Source: 630D-37 sp046292855
Lineage (GTDB): Bacteria > Chloroflexota > Anaerolineae > Anaerolineales > Villigracilaceae
Direction of reading: 5' to 3'
NCBI GenBank assembly: GCA_046292855.1
Contig: JBKBPX010000019.1
Location: forward strand, 1 to 26,959
Length of the DNA stretch: 26,959 bases
The notes beneath the pieces were generated by a model. It was given only the letters and a program-made list of their open reading frames with translations. It searched no databases and was not told the DNA's origin. A program made the position numbers and the translations under genes. This document shows positions 1-5,991 of the stretch, piece by piece (positions within the stretch are counted from its first letter, which is position 1; every line of letters starts with the position of its first letter).

Positions 1-246
1 CGGATCCACTGCATTCATAATCAGGTCAACGCGGTGCTGGTGTGCCAGGGCCTCGATCATCTCCTGCTTGCGGGCATCAACAAATTCCACTGGGAAGCGC
101 GCCGGGTCACCCAATTTCTGCTGAACACGTCGGGCACGCTCCACATCATAATCTGCCAACACCACCTTCTCTACCCAGGAATGCTCTCTGGCAATAGCAG
201 CGATGGCTTCGCCAACGCCGCCGACACCGATCATCAAAACTTTCAT
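1..246 (-). CDS. saccharopine dehydrogenase-like NAD(P)-binding protein, N-terminal part
   Basis: Only the first 82 codons are in the window; the rest lies beyond the left edge. The product begins MKVLMIGVGGVGEAIAAIAR, a Rossmann dinucleotide-binding loop of the GxGGVG type. It continues with an acidic strand end (LADYD) and reaches MNAVDP at the edge, the usual pattern of the saccharopine dehydrogenase/carboxynorspermidine synthase-like family. Family members reduce or form a C-N bond using NAD(P)H on amino-acid or polyamine substrates; which substrate cannot be told from this fragment. The ATG has an upstream GGAG about 6 nt away. It follows an Lrp/AsnC regulator on the same strand, from which it is separated by a probable terminator, so it may have its own promoter or depend on read-through. 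Amino-acid metabolism next to an Lrp regulator fits, but regulation is inferred. Confidence 0.72.
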   Translation of the reverse strand, partial: MKVLMIGVGGVGEAIAAIAREHSWVEKVVLADYDVERARRVQQKLGDPARFPVEFVDARKQEMIEALAHQHRVDLIMNAVDP

Positions 247-255
247 ACAGCTCCT

Positions 256-279
256 TTCCGAATGGCTCTCCCTTCGGAA
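256..279. repeat. short inverted repeat upstream of the dehydrogenase gene
   Basis: Perfect 6-bp arms TTCCGA (256-261) and TCGGAA (274-279) are separated by 12 nt and lie just upstream of the Shine-Dalgarno sequence of the dehydrogenase gene. It could be an operator or an mRNA stem-loop affecting translation start. Arms this short also occur by chance. Confidence 0.3.
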
Positions 280-285
280 TGCAAC

Positions 286-304
286 AAAAGGCGACCCTCT
301 CGCC
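286..304 (-). terminator. intrinsic terminator after the Lrp/AsnC gene
   Basis: On the minus strand a GGCGA / TCGCC stem (5 bp, loop GAGGG) is followed directly by TTTT, about 20 nt past the stop codon of the Lrp/AsnC gene. The stem is short but GC-rich, and placement fits a rho-independent terminator or attenuator before the downstream dehydrogenase gene. Confidence 0.55.
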
Positions 305-324
305 ACTCGTACTATGAAGGAGGG

Positions 325-786
325 TCAGACGTAAATCTCTTTGACGATCTTGAGATACATAAAGGTTTCCGTTTCTCGAACCCCCTCGATTTGATACAAC
401 TTTTCCGTGATGAAGCGAAGCAACTCCTCGTGATCGCGGCAGAAAACTTCAGCCAACAGATCGTAACGGCCGCTGACCACGACCAGGTAAATCACCTCCT
501 CCAGGGTGGAGATTTTCTGGGCTACCTCGAGCATTCGCGTACCATCGGTGCGAATGCCAAGCAAGGCCATCGTCTTTAGGCCGAGCCGTAGGGGATTCGT
601 CACTGCCACCACCTTCAGTGCCCCTGCCTCCTGCAGCTTTTGATAACGATGGCGGATCATCCCCGCTGAAACCCCCAATTCCTGGGCGATCTGCAGGAAT
701 GGCGTTCGACCATCCTTACGTAAAGTCTCTATCAAGACCTCGTCAATCCGATCAGGATTTTCAGGGTTAACGATCCGTCTTGACAT
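325..786 (-). CDS. Lrp/AsnC family transcriptional regulator
   Basis: The 153-residue protein has the standard length and layout of the family. Residues about 12-60 form a winged helix-turn-helix (LIETLRKDGRTPFLQIAQEL, then the recognition region GVSAGMIRHRYQKL). Residues about 70-150 form the RAM/AsnC ligand-binding and oligomerisation domain, with the EVIYLVVVSGRYDLLAEVF core. Such proteins bind amino acids or related metabolites and control local metabolic genes, usually including themselves. The ATG at 786 has no Shine-Dalgarno sequence, but a good promoter places transcription start at or next to the ATG, so the mRNA is probably leaderless. The next gene downstream is a saccharopine-dehydrogenase-like enzyme, a plausible target. 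The ligand is unknown. Confidence 0.9.
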   Translation of the reverse strand: MSRRIVNPENPDRIDEVLIETLRKDGRTPFLQIAQELGVSAGMIRHRYQKLQEAGALKVVAVTNPLRLGLKTMALLGIRTDGTRMLEVAQKISTLEEVIYLVVVSGRYDLLAEVFCRDHEELLRFITEKLYQIEGVRETETFMYLKIVKEIYV

Positions 787-792
787 GCATAT

Positions 793-821
793 AGAATATC
801 ATATTTTGCACTAAAAGTCAA
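793..821 (-). promoter_or_regulatory. sigma-70-type promoter for the Lrp/AsnC gene, probably leaderless
   Basis: On the minus strand TTGACT (816-821) is followed by a 17-nt spacer and TATTCT (793-798). Only 6 nt separate the -10 box from the ATG at 786, so transcription would begin at about the A of the ATG. No Shine-Dalgarno sequence is present. The region upstream (about 822-894) is strongly AT-rich with a 10-bp AAAATATTTT palindrome, the kind of bendable DNA Lrp proteins bind; autoregulation is inferred. Confidence 0.65.
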
Positions 822-894
822 GAATACAATCATTTTTGAATCAAAACGCCGCTTACACTAAAATATTTTCTGCTTACCGGACTTATTTTCAAAA

Positions 895-1713
895 TTAAAC
901 AGAACCTCCCCGAATGGCTTCACAGCGGCAGACAATCGGCACGCTCACAAAGAAGCGCCAGCGGGTCTGTGGCCAGCCATTTGCAGACCGTCTCAATCAA
1001 GGAGCGCAAGGGGATAGCCTCGGCAAAAGCATTGCCCAACTGGACGCGGCGCGTCCACGGCACCAGGCGTGGACGAATGGCTTCAAATCCCATTGAAGAG
1101 CCTGGAAAGCCCGGACAGACGACCACGCCCTGGGGTGTAAGTGCCCAGCGCAAAAACTGCCTACGTCCGGCCAGGCTTTCAGCGTAATGAATCGCCGTAT
1201 TCACCGTGTGATCAACCCCCAGCAACAATACCCAGCCTCCCATGTCAGCCAAAACTCCAATCGGTGCCAGGGGACTTTCCAGCGTTTGGGCATCCAATGC
1301 CTGATCCAGGTGAACTGCGGCAAGGAAAGAATGGGGTGAGATGTCCGCCTAGCCAATGGATGGCGGCGCAGAGTCTCGGGCAAGCTGCCCATCAACGGAT
1401 CGGCCGGCAAATCTGCACGGAAAAACTCTGCACGGTAGTTATGGGGCTGTTCTGCTAGATAATCTATGCCATTGCGTGGTGGCCCCAGGCGCGGCGTGAT
1501 CATCGTCTTGTACGTAAACGTGGGTGCCATGACCCCAGGGAAAACCTGCATCAAGGCCGCCAGCAAGGTCTCTGCGCCGCCGAGAATCGCACCAATCCTG
1601 CGCAGCGAAGCATGCACCATTACCGGCAGCACTCCAAGGTCCAACGAGCGGAGTGCGGCACGAATTTCGTGGAATTTCGGCCACGAATTTCGTGGAATTT
1701 CAGCACTGGACAC
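895..1713 (-). pseudogene. aminoglycoside 3-N-acetyltransferase-like (AAC(3)/YokD family), frameshifted
   Basis: Two reading frames together give one Antibiotic_NAT-family protein of about 270 residues, the normal size. The first frame (from a GTG at 1713) supplies VMVHASLRRIGAILGGAETL, the motif APTFTYKTM and the conserved HPILS. Near 1320-1324 the homology moves to another frame, which continues AAVHLDQALDAQTLESPLAP, then GGWVLLLGVDHTVNTAIHYA and stops at 920. One missing base would explain this. Near the end, after CERADC, the original frame reads CRCEAIRGGSV and stops at 895, which hints at a second, compensating indel, though this is less sure. Family members acetylate an amino group with acetyl-CoA; in environmental bacteria the natural substrate is often unknown. 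As read, the product would be truncated and lack the GVDHTVNT catalytic region. It lies 46 nt after the enoyl-CoA hydratase gene on the same strand. Confidence 0.75.
1659..1704. repeat. tandem pair of 23-bp palindromic repeats at the 5' end of the AAC(3)-like gene
   Basis: Two 23-bp units (1659-1681 and 1682-1704) differ at one position. Each holds a near-palindrome of form CACGAA-T-TTCGTG; in the second unit the arms extend to CCACGAA/TTCGTGG (1681-1695). Read on the minus strand they encode the extra N-terminal residues AEIPRNSWPKFHEIRAA, upstream of recognisable AAC(3) homology. They look like a small dispersed element that either created or replaced the start of the gene. Confidence 0.75.
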
Positions 1714-1759
1714 TCGCTCAAAAACCCGAAATGGCCGAGAGTAGTTCCCAATTTAGCTC

Positions 1760-2533
1760 TTACTTTCCCTTCCACTGGGGCTTGCGCTTCTCTATGAAGG
1801 CTTTCATCCCCTCCTTCTGATCTTCCGTCGCAAAGAGTAGGTAGAAGTTACGGCGTTCGGCGGCGAGGCCCTCCGTCAGGCTGGTTTCCAGCGCCGCGTT
1901 GATCGCCTCCTTCGCCAAACGCACCGCCAATGGTGCACGTGCGGCAATCTCTTCGGCCAAAGAGAGCGCTTCTTCCAGATAGCGCTCCACCGGCACCACG
2001 CGATTGACCAAACCAAACTGCAAAGCCTCCTGGGCCGTAAGCGTGCGGTTATTCAACACCATTTCCATCGCCAGGGCTTTTCCCACTGTGCGCGTCAGGC
2101 GTTGTGTGCCGCCAGCACCTGGAATCACACCGATGGTGATTTCCGGCTGCCCGAAGCGCGCTGTCTCGGACGCGATGATCATGTCACAGGACATAGCCAG
2201 TTCACACCCCCCTCCCAATGCCCAGCCTGAGACCGCGGCGATGACTGGCTTCTTAATACGGCGAATCCGATCAAACAGGCCAATCGTATCCCGTTCGAGC
2301 ATCTCGACCGCTGACGCTTCGGCCATCTCCTTGATGTCTGCGCCGGCCGCAAAGGCCTTTTCGTTGCCGGCAATGACCATCACGCCCACTTCCGCATCGG
2401 CATCAAATGCCTCCAGGGCGTCCATTAACTCGCTCAGAAGCGTGCGGTTGAGCGCATTCATGGCCTGTGGACGGTTCAAGGTAATCAACCCAACTCGTCC
2501 GCGTCGCTCAGTAAGGATGCTGGTGTAGGACAT
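1760..2533 (-). CDS. enoyl-CoA hydratase/isomerase (crotonase) family
   Basis: The 257-residue product is a standard single-domain crotonase. The oxyanion-hole segments are AFAAGADIKEM (about 60-70) and GWALGGGCELAM (about 103-114). Both catalytic glutamates of true hydratases are present, Glu111 (GGGCELAM) and Glu131 (FGQPEITIG), with the 20-residue spacing seen in rat mitochondrial hydratase (Glu144/Glu164). It is therefore expected to add water to trans-2-enoyl-CoA in beta-oxidation or butanoate/amino-acid breakdown. The ATG at 2533 is preferred because AAGGAGG lies 7 nt upstream; a TTG two codons earlier overlaps that ribosome-binding site. It is the first gene of the minus-strand group at the left end and diverges from the histidine kinase gene. 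Confidence 0.93.
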   Translation of the reverse strand: MSYTSILTERRGRVGLITLNRPQAMNALNRTLLSELMDALEAFDADAEVGVMVIAGNEKAFAAGADIKEMAEASAVEMLERDTIGLFDRIRRIKKPVIAAVSGWALGGGCELAMSCDMIIASETARFGQPEITIGVIPGAGGTQRLTRTVGKALAMEMVLNNRTLTAQEALQFGLVNRVVPVERYLEEALSLAEEIAARAPLAVRLAKEAINAALETSLTEGLAAERRNFYLLFATEDQKEGMKAFIEKRKPQWKGK

Positions 2534-2570
2534 GAGCAAACCTCCTTGTGGAATGTACGGTCACGACACC

Positions 2571-2576
2571 ATTATA
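2571..2576 (-). promoter_or_regulatory. -10 box for the enoyl-CoA hydratase gene
   Basis: The minus strand reads TTGGTATAATGG, a perfect TATAAT preceded by an extended TGG element, about 38 nt before the ATG at 2533. No convincing -35 hexamer is visible 16-18 nt upstream, which is acceptable for an extended -10 promoter. Confidence 0.55.
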
Positions 2577-2591
2577 CCAACCCATTTCGGG

Positions 2592-2597
2592 TATACT
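2592..2597 (+). promoter_or_regulatory. candidate -10 box for the histidine kinase gene, leaderless
   Basis: TATACT at 2592-2597 ends 5 nt before the first ATG at 2603, and no Shine-Dalgarno sequence precedes that ATG, so a leaderless transcript is possible. A -35 match is not evident, which keeps confidence low. Confidence 0.35.
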
Positions 2598-2602
2598 TGG
2601 AA

Positions 2603-4849
2603 ATGATGCTCTCTCCCACTTTCCTTGTGGCCGCAACTGAGATGCTCATTTATATATGGGGGATATGGCGACTATGGAGCACACGTCTAGACCGGAAAAC
2701 AGGATGGCTCGTCACAGGTCTCCTTCTCACTCTCCTGAGCGGACGCGCATTTACCTTCTTCCAGATAAGCATCGGGCAAAATGAGCTGGCCGCACATAGC
2801 GAGGCATATCTCGCTTTTGCAGGCGCCGTTTGGCTCTGGTTGCTCCTGCGCGCCTTCCAAAGACGCAGCTTGCTCATCGGGAGCCTGATTGCCCTCCCCT
2901 GGGTTTTCTTGGTCATTCTGCTGTGGACGCTCGAGCCGCGTTTCCCTGCGATCATATGGGAAAAAGGCGCGTATTTGCTCCCTCGCCAGGCTTTGCCCGT
3001 CCTGAGCGCCTTCGGTGGATGGGTTTTCTTAGGAACGAGCATGGCCGTGTTCGCCATGCGCGAGGCAAGAAACATCCATCAGCCCATGTACCGCATCCGC
3101 TTTGCATACTGGGCTATCATCCTGCTCCTGTTTTCTCTCGATGGCCTGACGACCTTCGTTTGGGCACTCCCGGCAATTCATCCCCTGCGCGCAGGGATGG
3201 CATGGACATTGATTTACCTGCTCACCCACCTTCGAGTACAGACGCTTCACAAAATCCTGCGCCTCGGCCTGATCTATTTCTTTGCCATTTTATTAACCGT
3301 GCTGCTCTACATTGCCAGTACCGTCGCCGCCCAGCACTTCTTTTCCAACACAACCGGCTACGATCCGCTGTGGAACGGAAGCCTCATCGCTTTAGGATTG
3401 GCCATCCTCTTTGCCCCTTTGCTCAACCAGATACAGAAAGTCATCAACCGTTGGCTACACATAGGAAACCTGCCGGCATCTCAAATCGTACAGCTGTATA
3501 GCCAGAATATCAACCATATTCTTGAGACCTCACGCCTGGCTCAGGTGACAGTGGCCTTGATCATGGAAGCGGCCGGGCTTCAACACGGTTTCCTTTTCCT
3601 GGTAGACAAAGTCGAGAGCGCCGGTCGGCCTCCTCGCTACCGGCTGCGCGCCGTCCGCCATCCCGCAGAACGACAAATCAAAGTGCTGGAACTGAGCGAA
3701 GATCACCCGATCGCTTCCTTCCTCTTGCATGGCAAGCCCCTGCTCCAATACGAGCTGGACCTCCAACCCGGCTTTCGCCTTTCCGCGCTCGAACGCGAAT
3801 GGTTTAACGCGCTACGCAGTGAAGTGTATGTGCCCATTTTCTCGAAGGGAAATTGGATCGGGCTTTTCGCTTTGGGGGCACGGATTAATGGCCAACCTTT
3901 CTCTGAGGAAGATTTGGCTTTGCTCACCGCACTGGCCCAACAGACCGGCGTAGCCCTGGAAAATGCTCGCCTAGTTGAAGACCTGGTGCAGATCAACCGA
4001 GAGCTACGCAAGACCACCCGCGCGCTGCAACAGGCGCAGCAGGAAGTAGAACGCCTTGATCGCACCCGTTCCGATTTCATCAGCATTGCTTCTCACGAAT
4101 TGCGCACCCCGTTAACCGTCATTCGTGGCTACGTGGAGATGCTTCTGGAAAAAGAAGGCATTGACGCGAACACGCGAGCTTTCCTGAAGGGGATACATGA
4201 AAGCACCATGCGGATGCACAATATTCTGGAAAGTATGTTCGCTATCGCCCAGCTAACCCACCACACTTCCCCACTGGAAACTGAAATGGTGGACGTCAGT
4301 GCATTAGTCCAGGAGGCCGCCGAACAATTGACCTCCAGATTGGTGCAACGTTTCCAAACGCTCCACGTTGAATTACCGCCCTTACCTTTCGTTCCCGGTG
4401 ACAAAGCCTTGCTCTCCAACGTGTTTTTCCAGTTACTGGAAAACGGCATCAAGTTCACTCCTGATCGTGGCCAGCTGCGCGTGCAGGCACGATTAAACCG
4501 CCCCGACAACACCTGGCCTTATGGGAACATCGAACTGATCTTCAGCGATACAGGGGTCGGTGTGGATCCATCCCAACGCGAAGCCATCTTCACCAAATTC
4601 TATCAAAGCGGTGATGTGGGACGGCATTCCACCAGCAAAGTACGCTTTATGGGTGGCGGCACCGGCTTAGGCCTGGCTTTTTGCAAGGCAGTAGTGGAAG
4701 CTCATCAGGGGCGTATTTGGGTCGAAAGCCCCGGCTACGATGAAGTGAATCCTCCAGGCAGCCAGTTTCATGTCGCACTCCCGCTGCGCCCGCCGGCAGA
4801 AGGACAAACGATCCGCATGAGCAGCGCGGTAAAACGAAGGTATCCGTGA
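2603..4849 (+). CDS. membrane sensor histidine kinase with GAF domain (orphan)
   Basis: The 748-residue protein has an N-terminal block of about eight hydrophobic segments (roughly residues 1-290), such as FAGAVWLWLLLRAF and LIYFFAILLTVLLYIAS. A cytoplasmic GAF domain (about 305-460) ends in LALLTALAQQTGVALENARL. A short coiled coil (RELRKTTRALQQAQQEVERL) leads to HisKA with the phospho-acceptor His498 in IASHELRTPLTVIRGY. The ATPase domain has the N box LLENGIKF (Asn614), the G1 box FSDTGVGVD and the G2 box GGGTGLGLAFCKAVVEAH. It is predicted to be a complete class-I histidine kinase that senses a signal through the membrane block or GAF ligand. No response regulator is adjacent, so its partner must be elsewhere. 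The start at 2603 is chosen because 19 earlier codons from a TTG are polar and lie over the divergent promoter; the ATG at 2606 is an equal alternative. Confidence 0.92.
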   Translation: MMLSPTFLVAATEMLIYIWGIWRLWSTRLDRKTGWLVTGLLLTLLSGRAFTFFQISIGQNELAAHSEAYLAFAGAVWLWLLLRAFQRRSLLIGSLIALPWVFLVILLWTLEPRFPAIIWEKGAYLLPRQALPVLSAFGGWVFLGTSMAVFAMREARNIHQPMYRIRFAYWAIILLLFSLDGLTTFVWALPAIHPLRAGMAWTLIYLLTHLRVQTLHKILRLGLIYFFAILLTVLLYIASTVAAQHFFSNTTGYDPLWNGSLIALGLAILFAPLLNQIQKVINRWLHIGNLPASQIVQLYSQNINHILETSRLAQVTVALIMEAAGLQHGFLFLVDKVESAGRPPRYRLRAVRHPAERQIKVLELSEDHPIASFLLHGKPLLQYELDLQPGFRLSALEREWFNALRSEVYVPIFSKGNWIGLFALGARINGQPFSEEDLALLTALAQQTGVALENARLVEDLVQINRELRKTTRALQQAQQEVERLDRTRSDFISIASHELRTPLTVIRGYVEMLLEKEGIDANTRAFLKGIHESTMRMHNILESMFAIAQLTHHTSPLETEMVDVSALVQEAAEQLTSRLVQRFQTLHVELPPLPFVPGDKALLSNVFFQLLENGIKFTPDRGQLRVQARLNRPDNTWPYGNIELIFSDTGVGVDPSQREAIFTKFYQSGDVGRHSTSKVRFMGGGTGLGLAFCKAVVEAHQGRIWVESPGYDEVNPPGSQFHVALPLRPPAEGQTIRMSSAVKRRYP

Positions 4850-4851
4850 GG

Positions 4852-4979
4852 AGACAGATAATCGGAGAGTCGGATAGTCAAATAGTCGGATAGTCAAATA
4901 GTCAGATAGTCAGATAGGCAGATAGTCAGATAGTCAGATAGGCAGATAGGCAGATAGGCAGATAGGCTCATAGTGTTAT
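4852..4979 (+). repeat. 8-bp tandem repeat array, consensus AGTCAGAT
   Basis: About sixteen 8-bp units fill the space between the kinase stop codon (4849) and the next gene. The central units are AGTCAAAT, AGTCGGAT, AGTCAGAT and AGGCAGAT; the outer units are more divergent (AGACAGAT at the left, AGGCTCAT and AGTGTTAT at the right). The next 8 bases in register, AGGAGGTA, are the Shine-Dalgarno sequence of the downstream gene. The period is not a multiple of three, so the array is not coding. A related array lies at 13964-14051. Confidence 0.93.
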
Positions 4980-4988
4980 AGGAGGTAT

Positions 4989-5957
4989 ATGATTCCTCGC
5001 CTTTCTTTTGCCCATTTACCCACGCCAATTGAAGAATTGTCCCGTCTGAGCCGCCTGCTTGGAGGCCCGCGCCTATTTGTCAAGCGAGATGACCAGACCG
5101 GGCTGGCATTTGGTGGGAATAAGACGCGCAAACTGGAATACCTGCTGGCCGAAGCGCAAGCGCTCGGCACCGATCACGTCATCACCGCCGGCGCAGTGCA
5201 ATCGAATCACTGCCGACAGACCGCCGCCGCAGCCGCCCGCCTCGGGCTAAAATGCACCCTGATCCTCTTTGGCGATCCACCCTCGCGCCCGGAAGCCAAC
5301 CTGTGGCTAGACCATCTCTTCGGCGCAACGATCCGCTGGACGGAACGCGCCCGGCGCGATCAAACGCTCCAGCAGACCTTTGAGGAACTCCAGCAGCAAG
5401 GAGAGAAACCTTATCTAGTGCCCTACGGCGGCTCCAGCCCAACCGGTGTGCTGGGATACGTTTTTGCCATGCAGGAATTCCTGCAACAAGGATTGAGAGC
5501 CGAGGCGATCGTCTTCGCTTCCTCTTCGGGTGGTACACAGGCAGGCTTGGTACTCGGTGCGCGACTCTTCGGCTATCAAGGACGATTGATCGGCATCAGC
5601 GTGGACGAGCCGCGTCCCAACCTGCAAAAACAGGTTGCCGAGCTGGCCAATCAAGCCGCAGAACGTCTCGGAGAAAACATCACCGTTCGACCAGAAGAAA
5701 TCGAAGTGGAAGATGCCTGGGCCGCGCCGGGGTATGGAGTGCTGACCGAAGCAGAGAGCGAAGCAATTCGCCTGTTTGCCCGTCAGGAAGGCCTGCTGCT
5801 TGACCCGGTCTATACCGGCCGCGCCGCCGCCGGCCTGCTCGGCCTCATCCGCAAGGGCGTGTTCACTCCAAAACAGACGGTCCTTTTCTGGCACACCGGC
5901 GGAACACCGGCACTCTTTGCTACGCGCTACGGTGGGATAGTGGACGGTGGAGTGTAG
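4989..5957 (+). CDS. dcyD: D-cysteine desulfhydrase (PLP enzyme, ACC deaminase-like fold)
   Basis: The 322-residue protein is of normal length for this fold-type II PLP family. Lys45 in GGNKTRKLEYL is the PLP Schiff-base lysine, and QSNHCRQTAAAAARLG (from 71) is the substrate/nucleophile loop. Family knowledge separates true ACC deaminases (Glu and Leu at two active-site positions) from D-cysteine desulfhydrases (Ser/Thr and Thr). Here the positions are Thr276 (DPVYTG) and Thr303 (HTGGTPALF), which supports D-cysteine to pyruvate, ammonia and sulfide. The start is clear: AGGAGG lies 5 nt before the ATG at 4989. The last residues (GGIVDGGV) are encoded by the 7-bp repeat array that continues past the stop. 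The gene stands alone between two repeat arrays and converges with the glycosyltransferase gene. Confidence 0.82.
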   Translation: MIPRLSFAHLPTPIEELSRLSRLLGGPRLFVKRDDQTGLAFGGNKTRKLEYLLAEAQALGTDHVITAGAVQSNHCRQTAAAAARLGLKCTLILFGDPPSRPEANLWLDHLFGATIRWTERARRDQTLQQTFEELQQQGEKPYLVPYGGSSPTGVLGYVFAMQEFLQQGLRAEAIVFASSSGGTQAGLVLGARLFGYQGRLIGISVDEPRPNLQKQVAELANQAAERLGENITVRPEEIEVEDAWAAPGYGVLTEAESEAIRLFARQEGLLLDPVYTGRAAAGLLGLIRKGVFTPKQTVLFWHTGGTPALFATRYGGIVDGGV

Positions 5958-5988
5958 ACCGCGGACGGCGGACGGCAGACCGCGGAGG
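5940..5988 (+). repeat. 7-bp tandem repeat array, consensus GCGGACG
   Basis: Seven units of 7 bp (GTGGACG, GTGGAGT, GTAGACC, GCGGACG, GCGGACG, GCAGACC, GCGGAGG) begin inside the last codons of the D-cysteine desulfhydrase gene and end 3 bp before the convergent glycosyltransferase stop codon. Two CCGCGG palindromes (5959-5964, 5980-5985) could form weak hairpins, but there is no T-tract. The array fills the whole gap between the converging genes. Confidence 0.8.
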
Positions 5989-5991
5989 GGG

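Noticed and set aside
34..579. Plus-strand open frame across the left-end genes
   Set aside because: It crosses two supported minus-strand genes and a terminator and shows no protein family features.
4852..4979. Possible CRISPR array
   Set aside because: The period is 8 bp with no unique spacers and no cas genes; it is a simple tandem repeat.
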